A DNA stretch of 40,821 nucleotides from JAVBLQ01 sp031553435 (GTDB lineage: Bacteria; Bacteroidota; Bacteroidia; Bacteroidales; Azobacteroidaceae). Within the stretch, counting starts at the first letter, position 1; every line of letters begins with the position of its first letter. The stretch is from NCBI GenBank assembly GCA_031553435.1, contig JAVBLQ010000058.1, positions 1-40,821 on the forward strand, written 5' to 3'. The notes under the pieces were generated by a model. The model saw only the letters and a program-made list of their open reading frames with translations. It was not told where the DNA came from and searched no databases. Below are positions 1 through 8,120 of this stretch, one piece after another. Made by a program: the position numbers and the translations under genes.

Positions 1-2
1 TT

Positions 3-181
3 AAAAACCTGCTGGATGAAATGCCTGAATACCTGTTGATGGGTAGAAGCGTGAAAGTGAGGGAGTCGAAAACAAAGATGAGTTCAATACCCGCATGATC
101 AACCATGTTAAAGTAATTTTCACCCCCAACACGACATTTAAACGGATGTTGGAAGAGATCAGTTTTGAGAGGGTGGAATAA
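3..181 (+). pseudogene. 3' end of an unrecognised gene, frameshifted
   Basis: The window opens inside a plus-strand gene. Codons from base 3 read a protein-like stretch (LLDEMPEYLLMGRSVKVRES) that hits a stop near base 98. From about base 71 a second frame continues plausibly (KDEFNTRMINHVKVIF) and ends in EEISFERVE at the TAA at 179-181. Adding one A to the run at 69-72 would join the two halves into one frame, so this is either a single-base loss in a homopolymer or a sequencing error. I do not recognise the family. The long minus-strand frame across the same bases looks like a shadow, because it runs through both hairpins downstream. Confidence 0.55.
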
Positions 182-190
182 AGTGAAAAG

Positions 191-219
191 AACGGGTGGA
201 ATTTTTCCTGCCCGTTTTT
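191..219 (+). terminator. Probable terminator of the left-edge gene
   Basis: The arms AACGGG and CCCGTT flank a short loop that pairs further through GGA/TCC, and a T-run follows. It lies 10 bases after the stop of the frameshifted gene. Confidence 0.6.
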
Positions 220-308
220 ATATATTTTTATAACCTGGGAGATGCCATTAGGGGGCCGCTCTGCGTTGGAACTTTTGACAAATAAGAAAAAGGATTGATT
301 CTTTAATA

Positions 309-366
309 AAAACATAAGGTTCATAAAGTTAGCATTGAATGTCTAACTTTATGAACCTTATGTTTT
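309..366 (-). terminator. Long perfect hairpin, terminator of secDF
   Basis: A 24-bp perfect inverted repeat (arms 309-332 and 343-366) encloses a 10-base loop. It lies 17 bases beyond the secDF stop, and on the minus strand the stem ends in a T-run. The arms are AT-rich and far longer than a typical intrinsic terminator. It could act in both directions, since a plus-strand gene ends at 181. Confidence 0.75.
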
Positions 367-383
367 ATTGATTTATAAACCTA

Positions 384-3300
384 TTATTCTTCCGTCATAG
401 ATTCATGCTCAATAATACCTTTTTTCTTTCTTTCTCTTTTGATGATATCATATGCAATAGGAGCTGCGATGAATAGTGTAGAGAATGTTCCTACAATGAT
501 ACCAAGCAACATGGCAAATGTAAAGCTTCGAATAGTACTTCCTCCTAATAAGAAGATACAAAGAATAACCACCATTGTACTGAAAGATGTATTGAACGTT
601 CTGGAAAGAGTTGAATTCAAGGCATCGTTAAATATCCTGAAGCGATTGCGTTTCGGATAAGTGTGCAGCGTTTCGCGTACACGGTCGAATACAACCACTG
701 TATCGTTCATTGAGAATCCAATTACTGTCAATATCGCGGCAATAAACGCCTGATCTATTTCCATTGAGAATGGCATGATCTTCCATAACAATGCATAACA
801 GAAGATAATAAATACACCATCATGCACCACAGAAGCCAATGTGCCTAAAGAGAACGCCACATCGCGGAAACGCAACAGTATATACAAGGCCATACAGATC
901 ATGGAAAGAATAACTGCCCATATAGCTCCCGTTTTAATATCGTCGGCAATGCTTGGACCTACTTTTTGAGAACTTTGAACATATCCGCCTTTGCTCATGA
1001 AGGTTTCAAGATCTGTTCCGTCTTTTAATAAAGGTTTCAATCCTTGATATAGCTTGCTTTCTATTTCCTGATCTACTTCCGAAGTGTTTTCGTTAATCTT
1101 GTAATTAGTTGTAATTCTCACCTGATTACTGCTTCCGATAGTGATAACACTGACTGTATTATCAAAACCAGGATCTAGCATTTCTTTTATTTCCTGAGTC
1201 TTTACAGGTTGGTCGAAACGTACCACATAATTACGTCCACCTGTAAAATCAATACCATGATTCAATCCGATAGTAAAATATGCGATTGCACCGATTATTG
1301 CAAATGCAACAATTCCGATATAGAATGGTTTTCTTATGCCTATAAAATTAAATTTCGGATGTATCAGGAAATTTTTGGAAAGCTTTGTTGTGAATGTCAA
1401 CTTTTGCCATTTTCCTTTATTAAGCATTGTGTCATACAATAAGTGTGTGAGGAACACTGCCGTAAAGAACGAAGCTGTAATACCAATCATCAATGTTGTG
1501 GCAAATCCGCGAATAGGTCCTGTTCCGAAGAAGAACAATATAATTGCTGTGATCAATGAAGTCAGGTTGGCATCAAAGATTGCAGAGAATGCATTTTTAT
1601 ATCCGTCTTCAACCGATTTTTTGAGGTTTTTGCCTGCGCGCAATTCTTCTTTCGCCCGCTCATAGATCAACACGTTAGCATCTACTGCCAAGGCCAGAGA
1701 GAGAACCAATCCCGCAATACCCGATAAGGTTAGCGCCGCCCCAAAAGCTGCAAGCACTCCTAAAGTAAAGAATAGGTTCAACATCATGGCTCCGTTTGCA
1801 ACCATACCCGGAATAAAACCATAAACCGCACACATATAAATCATCAGGATGACAATAGCCAGAACGAAAGAAATCATTCCTTCATTGATAGCTTCTTGTC
1901 CTAAAGAAGGACCGATTACATCTTCCTGTACAATGTGAATGGTTGCCGGCATTTTTCCTGACTTAAGCACGTTGGCCAAGTCTTTTGCATCGGCAGGTGT
2001 AAAATTACCTGTGATAGAAGATTGTCCTCCTGTAATTTCATTCTGTACCCTAGGAAATGAATATACATAGTTATCCAAAACGATAGCTATACATTTGTTG
2101 ACATTTTCCTTAGTGAGACGAGCCCACTTTTTAGAACCTTCCTGATTCATGGTCATGCTCACCTGGAAATATGCAGAGTTTGGGGTTGGATTATCACTGG
2201 CATCAGTAATCACATCTCCTTCAAGAGGTGCTTTTCCGTTACGGGTAGTAACTTTCAAAGCAACCAATTCATACATTTGTTCTTTATCGTCAACAGGTTT
2301 TACTGTCCATTTCAGTAACAAGTTTTTAGGAAGAGCCTCTTTAACCTGGCGCATCATGGCGAAACATTTGTTAACTGCTACAGTAGAACTGTCGCCATAA
2401 GTTGCATGCATATATTTACGAACAGCTGCCGTATCTTTATTCATTGCAAGACAAATACTCACTGCTGCTGTATCTTTATGATTGACTCTGCCGACTCCAG
2501 GCCCTGGGAAAATCATTTCTTGATTTTGATTAAGCGCCAAATTAGCAAATAATGGATTTTGTTTTTTCCATTCAGCCTGATTTTGTGCTGCTTTAACCGT
2601 ATCTTTCTTTGCTAACTCTGCTCTCAATTTATCTATTTCGGATTTCAGAGTATCTGCAGCTATATTATCATCGCTTTTTGCAGAATCACTTGCAGAAGCA
2701 ACAGCATTGGATACATTTAACCCACGGAGCATATTATTGACAGAAATCAAATTATTATAGATTTCAGCTAAATCGTAAGTTTCCCAAAATTCAAGATTAG
2801 CGCTTCCTTGCAAGAGCTTTCTGACACGGGCAGGCTCTTTGATACCTGGAAGCTCAACCAATATACGCCCGTCAACATCCAGTTTCTGAATATTCGGTGC
2901 AACAACACCAAAACGGTCTATACGAGTTCGAAGCACATTGAACGAATTATCGATAGCGCTTTTTACTTCCTCCCTCAAAACAGTCATCACCTGTTCGTCA
3001 GTACTTTGAGGATTGATTTTTTCTCTTAAAGTGGCAGTGCTAAAAATAGCAGACAAGCGAACACCCGGATCTAATTTACGAAACTCTTCTGCAAAAAGGG
3101 TAATGTAGTCTTTTTGTGAGGAAGAAGCCTGACGAATCCGCGCATTGTTCAAAGCCTCATTAAACTTAGGATCAGGATTATTATCAGACAAAGATTTCAA
3201 AACGTCTGCAACATTCATTTCCAATGTAACGTTCATCCCACCTTTCAGGTCCAATCCTAAATTAATTTCTTTCTCACGACATTCTTTTAAGGTATATCCC

Positions 3301-3479
3301 AACCATACCTTCTGGGTAGCCAAAGAGTCCAGATAAGCACTCTCTTTATCCAAGTCCCCATTTGCATATTCTGCTGCATTTTTGGCATAATGTCTCGTTA
3401 CAAACGAAAATGAGAGGTAATATGCACAAACCAATGTCAGCAAAATGGCAAAGACCCTTACAAATCCTTTGTTTTGCAT
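384..3479 (-). CDS. secDF: Protein translocase SecDF (SecD-SecF fusion)
   Basis: SecD and SecF assist the SecYEG channel in the inner membrane, using proton motive force to pull exported proteins across. At 1031 residues this is the fused form usual in Bacteroidota. The N-terminal membrane helix is at about residues 9-27. A large periplasmic P1 region follows, with the SecD motif LGLDLKGGMNVTLE near residue 75 and a charged Asp/Lys-rich insertion at about 255-310. The SecD membrane bundle (about 575-740) includes ALAVDANVLIYERAKEE. The SecF half starts near residue 760 (FTGGRNYVVRF) and has its own bundle with GFSMNDTVVVFDRVRET. It has its own promoter and terminator and so is probably monocistronic. 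Start and family are not in doubt. Confidence 0.97.
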   Translation of the reverse strand: MQNKGFVRVFAILLTLVCAYYLSFSFVTRHYAKNAAEYANGDLDKESAYLDSLATQKVWLGYTLKECREKEINLGLDLKGGMNVTLEMNVADVLKSLSDNNPDPKFNEALNNARIRQASSSQKDYITLFAEEFRKLDPGVRLSAIFSTATLREKINPQSTDEQVMTVLREEVKSAIDNSFNVLRTRIDRFGVVAPNIQKLDVDGRILVELPGIKEPARVRKLLQGSANLEFWETYDLAEIYNNLISVNNMLRGLNVSNAVASASDSAKSDDNIAADTLKSEIDKLRAELAKKDTVKAAQNQAEWKKQNPLFANLALNQNQEMIFPGPGVGRVNHKDTAAVSICLAMNKDTAAVRKYMHATYGDSSTVAVNKCFAMMRQVKEALPKNLLLKWTVKPVDDKEQMYELVALKVTTRNGKAPLEGDVITDASDNPTPNSAYFQVSMTMNQEGSKKWARLTKENVNKCIAIVLDNYVYSFPRVQNEITGGQSSITGNFTPADAKDLANVLKSGKMPATIHIVQEDVIGPSLGQEAINEGMISFVLAIVILMIYMCAVYGFIPGMVANGAMMLNLFFTLGVLAAFGAALTLSGIAGLVLSLALAVDANVLIYERAKEELRAGKNLKKSVEDGYKNAFSAIFDANLTSLITAIILFFFGTGPIRGFATTLMIGITASFFTAVFLTHLLYDTMLNKGKWQKLTFTTKLSKNFLIHPKFNFIGIRKPFYIGIVAFAIIGAIAYFTIGLNHGIDFTGGRNYVVRFDQPVKTQEIKEMLDPGFDNTVSVITIGSSNQVRITTNYKINENTSEVDQEIESKLYQGLKPLLKDGTDLETFMSKGGYVQSSQKVGPSIADDIKTGAIWAVILSMICMALYILLRFRDVAFSLGTLASVVHDGVFIIFCYALLWKIMPFSMEIDQAFIAAILTVIGFSMNDTVVVFDRVRETLHTYPKRNRFRIFNDALNSTLSRTFNTSFSTMVVILCIFLLGGSTIRSFTFAMLLGIIVGTFSTLFIAAPIAYDIIKRERKKKGIIEHESMTEE

Positions 3480-3533
3480 TTGATTTTTTTTATTTTTATT
3501 TGTTAATTTCTTTTTATGGTCTTATTCAGCGTG

Positions 3534-3566
3534 CAAATATATGCTTTTTTTTCTTTATTTTCACAA
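3534..3566 (-). promoter_or_regulatory. Promoter of secDF
   Basis: On the minus strand a TATATTTG box (3534-3541) matches the Bacteroidota -7 consensus TAnnTTTG. A TTGTG element lies 20 bases upstream, in place of the -33 TTTG. The predicted leader is about 50 bases. Confidence 0.65.
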
Positions 3567-3615
3567 CAGACTCAATATAAATATCGAATCAAAAAAAAGA
3601 ATAGTGAAAAACAAT

Positions 3616-3623
3616 TATTTTTG
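3616..3623 (+). promoter_or_regulatory. Candidate -7 box for the GIN-domain lipoprotein gene
   Basis: TATTTTTG fits TAnnTTTG. No clear -33 TTTG is seen; the upstream bases are an A-run. It predicts a leader of about 90 bases, which contains a short degenerate 7-bp repeat (GGTGAAA GGTGAGG, 3668-3681). Confidence 0.45.
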
Positions 3624-3720
3624 TAACCAATCTTGAATGAGACGGGTCATATTTTGTATTATATGAAGGTGAAAGGTGAGGGTCACTTTTGAATGTATAA
3701 CCTAATAAAAAACAAATCCG

Positions 3721-4449
3721 ATGAAATCATTTACAAAAACAATTGCCGTATTATTTATTCTGGGACTGATTTTGCAAGCCTGTGTGATGGGAAATATCCG
3801 TGCCGTGCAAGGTAATGGAAAGTTGGTGAATCATGAATTTAAAATCAGCGATTACAAGGAAATTAACGTTTATGGGTGTGGTGATCTTATTTATGAATAT
3901 AAGCCGGAAAAAGAACCTTATCTACAAATTTACACCGATGAAAATCTGGTGGAATATATCATCTGTGAATCTGGGAATGGCAAATTGACCATTAAAACCA
4001 AAGATAATATTAATCCTTCCAAATTCAAAATATACACTAACTCTTCAGAGATCAATAAGATTAGTGTAGCCGGTTCCAGTGATATTCATCTGAAAGGAGA
4101 AGTTAATGCAAAAAATCTGAATTTGTCGATTTCAGGTTCCGGAAATATTGTTTCTGATAGTTTATATTGTGATACGTTTTTTGTAGGAATTTCCGGCTCA
4201 GGCAGTGCAAAGCTCAAAGGAGTTGCGAATAAAGCTGAATTTAAGATTTCGGGTAGCGGAGATGTTCATGCATATGATTACAAAGTCAGGGATGTTATCT
4301 GTTCTATTTCCGGCTCCGGAGATATGGAAGTTTATGTGTCCGATAATCTGGATGTTAAAGTTAGCGGCAGTGGTGATGTAAAATACAAGGGAAGTCCACG
4401 AGTCAATCAGAAGGTTTCCGGATCGGGGGGAGTAAAAAAAGTAGATTGA
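3721..4449 (+). CDS. Lipoprotein with putative auto-transporter adhesin head GIN domain (DUF2807)
   Basis: A 242-residue exported lipoprotein. The signal sequence ends in a lipobox LQAC with Cys21 as the lipidated residue. The mature part has regularly spaced SGSG/GSG turns (for example SISGSGNI, GISGSGSAKLKG, KISGSGDVHAY, KVSGSGDVKYKG), the mark of the right-handed beta-helix of the GIN/DUF2807 family, which is abundant in Bacteroidota and has no settled function. It is probably held in the periplasm or on the outer membrane. It faces a convergent gene, and its TGA stop runs straight into a palindromic repeat used as a shared terminator. Confidence 0.88.
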   Translation: MKSFTKTIAVLFILGLILQACVMGNIRAVQGNGKLVNHEFKISDYKEINVYGCGDLIYEYKPEKEPYLQIYTDENLVEYIICESGNGKLTIKTKDNINPSKFKIYTNSSEINKISVAGSSDIHLKGEVNAKNLNLSISGSGNIVSDSLYCDTFFVGISGSGSAKLKGVANKAEFKISGSGDVHAYDYKVRDVICSISGSGDMEVYVSDNLDVKVSGSGDVKYKGSPRVNQKVSGSGGVKKVD

Positions 4450-4452
4450 AGG

Positions 4453-4525
4453 AATTAAAAATAATGAAGAATGAAGAATTGTTTTTTGTAAATTTTCAAT
4501 TCTTCATTCTTCATTATTTTTAATT
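4453..4525. terminator. Bidirectional terminator built from 7-bp repeats
   Basis: Arms 4453-4481 and 4497-4525 are a perfect 29-bp inverted repeat around a 15-base loop. Within each arm the unit AATGAAG recurs at 7-bp spacing. It separates two convergent genes and should end both transcripts. The right arm continues, with one bulge, up to the stop codon of the minus-strand gene at 4532-4534. Confidence 0.75.
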
Positions 4526-4531
4526 CTTCAT

Positions 4532-5284
4532 TCAATAAAATTCTACATTTTGAGAGGTCAATGTTCCGTTATTTTCCAGATAACCCAAAGAGCTTAGCAA
4601 TTCGACACTGATATTATCACTGGATTTTGTCACAACATTCGAACCTTGTAATATATGCACATGGGAGTTTGATTGTGGAATATATCCTGATTGCCAAGTG
4701 CTTGCTGTATTCCAATCTAATGGTGCAGACGAAATTTTCGGGATATCGGCGCCATACACACGAACCACAAACCGGTCGGCATAAGAACCTTTCTGTAAAG
4801 TAACACTATATTCATTTTTAAGTAGATTAACCCATTCGGCTTCCGGTTTTTCTTTATCCACCAGTTGAATAACTTTCATCGCTTTTTGCTCCATAACTTC
4901 CTCCGGGGAAATAGAAAAAGTGAATGTACCCGGATTATCAATCGTAATATGTATTTCTAGTTTGAAATCAACATAAAAATTTGAATACGGTTTATATTTT
5001 AAAACCAAAGGATCGCCATTGTCATCAGCAACAATCCAATAATTGTACGCCGCTTTTCCTGTTGTCATTTTTGCCGCATCGCCTTGCACATAATCACAAT
5101 TTGACACTTTGGAGTTATCCATCCCGATATATACCTGTGGATACATTCCTTCCCGTGAAGCATTCTTCAAGGTTAAACTGAACAAATCAAGTTCTCCCTG
5201 TCCTTTGTAAGGTACATCTGCTTTGAGGTTCGTAGAAACAATAATAAATACGAACAGAACAATATAATTGATTTTTTTTAACAT
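4532..5284 (-). CDS. Secreted protein related to the upstream T9SS-type protein, possibly truncated
   Basis: A 250-residue protein with a signal peptide ending about KADVPYK. I recognise no named family. Residues about 110-175 (GTFTFSISPEE, VIQLVDKEKPE, SYADRFVVRVYG) match in order a module of the larger protein encoded just upstream (GEYTISMNPDY, VVLLDKETN, NTTDRFLLELS), so the two share a beta-sandwich-like unit. The tail (TASTWQSGYIPQSNSHVHI) looks like the opening of a longer beta-repeat region common in T9SS cargo, but the protein stops soon after with no sorting domain. The stop codon coincides with the start of a repeat palindrome. It probably forms an operon with the upstream gene (gap of 10 bases). 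Confidence 0.65.
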   Translation of the reverse strand: MLKKINYIVLFVFIIVSTNLKADVPYKGQGELDLFSLTLKNASREGMYPQVYIGMDNSKVSNCDYVQGDAAKMTTGKAAYNYWIVADDNGDPLVLKYKPYSNFYVDFKLEIHITIDNPGTFTFSISPEEVMEQKAMKVIQLVDKEKPEAEWVNLLKNEYSVTLQKGSYADRFVVRVYGADIPKISSAPLDWNTASTWQSGYIPQSNSHVHILQGSNVVTKSSDNISVELLSSLGYLENNGTLTSQNVEFY

Positions 5285-5294
5285 TTTCTTAAAA

Positions 5295-6878
5295 TTAATA
5301 ATTTGTTACCTTAACTACGTTATTCACACTACCATTAACTTTTACAATCAATGCTCCTTCCTGATTATTCAAAGATGTGACAAAGTCACTATCGGTTGAT
5401 ACCGCAGAAATCAATAATCTTCCAGCAACATCATATACTTTGATCTGATCGCCGGCTGAGATATTCTTAACAAAGAGTTGATGATGGCTTGTATAGATAA
5501 TAACATTTTCTGTTTCAGCCTTATCTATTGATGTAGGCATCCTGCTTAATTCCAGTAAAAAACGATCTGTTGTATTAAACTCACCGGCAGAAAAACTATA
5601 AACATTTGTTAAAAGACTGGTGCGCAGATTTGTTTCTTTATCCAATAGCACTACAGATTGATAATAACCTGAATAATCAGGATTCATAGAAATCGTATAT
5701 TCTCCGGCTTCTCCGGTTTTAACACCCAGTGTTATTGACCTGTATTCTTTTTTGGGAAGCATGTTAATGCAAAGCTCATCACCTTCAAGCATGCTCCAAA
5801 GCTGAGGAGTTTCTTTGTCCGGGGAGAAGAGTTTGGGAGCATCTTTATGGTAATCCAGATTTTCCGGATAGCTGTCACCCGTCACAATGCGAAGCCGGTC
5901 ATTGTATTCCTTGCCATTAATCCAAAGACTAATGATGTCGAATTCTTGTTGCTCTTCAGAACGAAGATTTGAATTCTGGGCATTGGTGGTTACTCCGGTT
6001 ACGCTGTAACCCAATGTTTTACCTGCCTGAACCTCATGTGTGAAGAATGAAATGTACGGAGGCATCGTAGTCGATTGTCCCAGACTGGTAGCAATTTCCT
6101 CATAATCCCTGGTAGTTTTATTATAGTAATACAAGAAACCACTGTAACCAAGGTTAGATTGGCTCATTGTATAATTTGATGTTGTCAAACCACCGACAAA
6201 GTTCCAACCCCAACTTTTAGATGTGGTGTATGACCCGGTATAAGTGTCATAAGATAAATTGATGGTTTTATTGGTAGTTACTGTAGAAAACAAGTTTGTA
6301 ATATCGGAAGCCGGAAAAATGACTTCACGGTTCACCATTCCTTCATCCAAAGCGAAAAGATAACCTTTACCGGCAACTAAGGTAGACCCGGCAACAACAT
6401 CTTTCCATGAATCGGCTATACCCGATTGTGCACGACTTGCAGCATCATATTCCATCATGTAATAATCATGATCATATATTAAAGATGGATTTCCGTCGGC
6501 AGCAGACTTGATATCGCTCATTTTAACAGAAAATGGGAAAGAAACATAATAATATTTCGTTCCATCCGCAAAAGTTTTACGAAGTTGTACATCCGAAGAT
6601 GAAACTCCTGTGGTATTAACAATAGCAGTATTAGCTAACAAGCCATCATTATCATCATCGGATCTTAAAATTAAGCCTTTGGTTATATTCAAAGTTCCTT
6701 TGTTAACAATAATACCTTTACCTTGTGAAGCGCTGGCATTGAGTGTGATGGTTCCTTGTGAAGTCAAAGATCCCCCGTTGTTGATGCTCATCTGCTCATT
6801 AACCATCATTGAAGATTGAGCCGTCAGCAAACAAGAAGGGAATAGAAAAAGCAAAAAGGTTGTAATTTTTTGTTTCAT
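5295..6878 (-). CDS. Secreted surface protein with T9SS-like C-terminal sorting domain
   Basis: I chose the ATG at 6878 (MKQKITTFLLFL), which gives a clean signal peptide ending LLTAQ and a 527-residue protein; an upstream in-frame start would add 15 residues that spoil the signal. After a beta-repeat start (SINNGGSLTSQGTITL, IVNKGTLNITKGL), the middle is a long surface-type region. The last ~75 residues have the type A sorting-domain pattern (IKVYDVAGRLL, then GALIVKVNG and VKVTNY at the very end), which in this phylum directs export by the type IX secretion system and attachment to the cell surface. Substrate or ligand is unknown. First gene of a two-gene unit with its own promoter. Confidence 0.78.
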   Translation of the reverse strand: MKQKITTFLLFLFPSCLLTAQSSMMVNEQMSINNGGSLTSQGTITLNASASQGKGIIVNKGTLNITKGLILRSDDDNDGLLANTAIVNTTGVSSSDVQLRKTFADGTKYYYVSFPFSVKMSDIKSAADGNPSLIYDHDYYMMEYDAASRAQSGIADSWKDVVAGSTLVAGKGYLFALDEGMVNREVIFPASDITNLFSTVTTNKTINLSYDTYTGSYTTSKSWGWNFVGGLTTSNYTMSQSNLGYSGFLYYYNKTTRDYEEIATSLGQSTTMPPYISFFTHEVQAGKTLGYSVTGVTTNAQNSNLRSEEQQEFDIISLWINGKEYNDRLRIVTGDSYPENLDYHKDAPKLFSPDKETPQLWSMLEGDELCINMLPKKEYRSITLGVKTGEAGEYTISMNPDYSGYYQSVVLLDKETNLRTSLLTNVYSFSAGEFNTTDRFLLELSRMPTSIDKAETENVIIYTSHHQLFVKNISAGDQIKVYDVAGRLLISAVSTDSDFVTSLNNQEGALIVKVNGSVNNVVKVTNY

Positions 6879-6989
6879 ATACATGAGTTTTAGAGTTGTA
6901 ATACAAGAAGTGGGGGAGTACACTAAACTTGTAATTTAGTTAAATTTGTGAGATTTTTTTAAAACAAACCAAAATAAAATTCAAGGAAA

Positions 6990-7021
6990 CAAAATTATAG
7001 GCATTCACTCCTTCATTCAAA
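6990..7021 (-). promoter_or_regulatory. Promoter of the T9SS-type surface protein gene
   Basis: TTTG (7018-7021) and TAATTTTG (6990-6997) on the minus strand are separated by 20 bases, a full match to the Bacteroidota consensus. The leader is about 105 bases. With the plus-strand promoter at 7103-7134 this accounts for the 357-base divergent gap at 6879-7235; I see no gene in it. Confidence 0.7.
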
Positions 7022-7102
7022 ATAATTCTCGTTAATAATTGTTATTTAACTATCTAACACACATTACGTTGCAGATTGTAAGAGGTGAAATTCATACAGT
7101 TA

Positions 7103-7134
7103 TTTGTATATTTTAGAATAGTTATTTATATTTG
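7103..7134 (+). promoter_or_regulatory. Promoter of the DUF5683-like gene
   Basis: TTTG (7103-7106), 20 bases, then TATATTTG (7127-7134): a full match to the -33/-7 consensus. Transcription would start near 7141, giving a leader of about 95 bases that holds the inverted repeat at 7156-7190. Confidence 0.7.
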
Positions 7135-7155
7135 GAAAATCAATAAAGTGTTTAT

Positions 7156-7190
7156 TTTTACGTTTTACTTGCGTACAACAAAACGTAAAA
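7156..7190 (+). promoter_or_regulatory. 11-bp perfect inverted repeat in a 5' leader
   Basis: TTTTACGTTTT (7156-7166) and AAAACGTAAAA (7180-7190) are exact reverse complements 13 bases apart, 45 bases before the ATG at 7236. It may be an RNA hairpin or a repressor site just downstream of the predicted start point. Confidence 0.45.
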
Positions 7191-7235
7191 CTTTCACATG
7201 GATTTCATTCTGAAAATTAAAAAAATCTTTGATCA

Positions 7236-7946
7236 ATGAAAAAACTAACAATCGCGTTTCTTTTTGTGTTTTTCGTGATTACACAAACAATTTTTGCTCA
7301 GGATATTATTGTTTTTCAATCCGGAGATGAGTTAAAAGCCCGTGTAGAACAAGTGGGCACCGAAAAAATTACCTATAAAAGGTTTGATAACCTGAATGGA
7401 CCCAGTTACGAAGTTTTCAAATGGGATGTGTTTATGATCAAGTATGAAAACGGCACAAAAGATGTCTTTAATGACAATGAATTACCGCCACCACCACCCA
7501 CTCCCATTTTCTACCCATCCAAAAAAGAACCGATGCTTTCATTGATGCTTTCGTTTCTAATACCCGGAGGCGGACAATATTATAATGGCGAATATTTAAA
7601 AGGAGGAATCATGACAGGCATCTGGGCTGCATCAATCATTGGAATGGTGGCTTGCGCTCAAGATAATTACGATTATTATTACGATGACTACTATTACTAT
7701 CACGACCACTCTTCCAATGGAGCCGAAGTTTTTGCCGTTATACTTTTAGGTAATTACATTTGGTCAATGATCGATGCACCGGTTTCTTCCAGTAAAATCA
7801 ACAAAAGAAATATGTTGAGCTGGAATGTAGGAAAAAATTCCACTTTATCACTAAAGCCTGATTTTCAAGTGGCTACTACCATGCCGATAGGGCAATCATT
7901 TTATTCTCCTTCGTTTGGGGCAAAACTGAGCCTAACCATAAAGTGA
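7236..7946 (+). CDS. DUF5683-like membrane protein with signal peptide
   Basis: A 236-residue protein with signal peptide ending IFAQ. Residues about 22-75 form a small soluble domain (FQSGDELKARVEQVGTEKI, KYENGTKDVF) typical of Bacteroidota envelope proteins. A Pro run (PPPPPTP) leads to the hydrophobic part, where PGGGQYYNGEYLKGG followed by a membrane helix resembles the DUF5683/TM2-like motif. A second helix follows a loop of almost only Tyr and Asp (DNYDYYYDDYYYYHDH, about 147-163). The function is not known. The stop TGA overlaps the first unit of a 7-bp repeat array. Confidence 0.6.
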   Translation: MKKLTIAFLFVFFVITQTIFAQDIIVFQSGDELKARVEQVGTEKITYKRFDNLNGPSYEVFKWDVFMIKYENGTKDVFNDNELPPPPPTPIFYPSKKEPMLSLMLSFLIPGGGQYYNGEYLKGGIMTGIWAASIIGMVACAQDNYDYYYDDYYYYHDHSSNGAEVFAVILLGNYIWSMIDAPVSSSKINKRNMLSWNVGKNSTLSLKPDFQVATTMPIGQSFYSPSFGAKLSLTIK

Positions 7947-8030
7947 AGAATTAAGAACTAAGAGTGAAGAATTAAAATTGACTTTGTCAATTTTATCGTG
8001 TGTAAGCCAATTCTTAGTTCTTCACTCTTA
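7945..8030. repeat. 7-bp repeat array with mirrored copy between two genes
   Basis: Units GAAGAAT, TAAGAAC, TAAGAGT, GAAGAAT and TAAAATT follow one another at 7945-7979, starting inside the stop codon of the DUF5683-like gene. A diverged reverse-complement copy lies at 7987-8030, and the inner AAAATTGAC/GTCAATTTT pair forms a perfect 9-bp stem. It probably folds and may terminate transcription before the TPR gene. Confidence 0.65.
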
Positions 8031-8079
8031 ACGATTGTTAATAGATAAATTATTTTTTCACGATTCATCCGAAAAATAA

Positions 8080-8087
8080 TACCTTTG
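8080..8087 (+). promoter_or_regulatory. Promoter -7 box of the TPR protein gene
   Basis: TACCTTTG fits TAnnTTTG; a T-run about 20 bases upstream may stand in for -33. A start point just downstream lies after base 8085, which argues against the longer reading frame starting there and for the ATG at 8121. Confidence 0.55.
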
Positions 8088-8120
8088 CCCGGAATAGTTA
8101 ACATGTTAACGTTTGTTCGG

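Noticed and set aside
231..308. Remnant of a mobile element in the left intergenic gap
   Set aside because: A short GC-richer stretch (near 250-270) stands out slightly, but no inverted ends, coding remnant or second copy is visible.
1..324. Minus-strand open frame at the left edge
   Set aside because: It runs through two hairpins and opposes a plus-strand frame that reads as protein on both sides of a frameshift.
8085..8120. Upstream in-frame start for the TPR protein
   Set aside because: It lies inside the predicted -7 box, and would put polar residues before the signal peptide.
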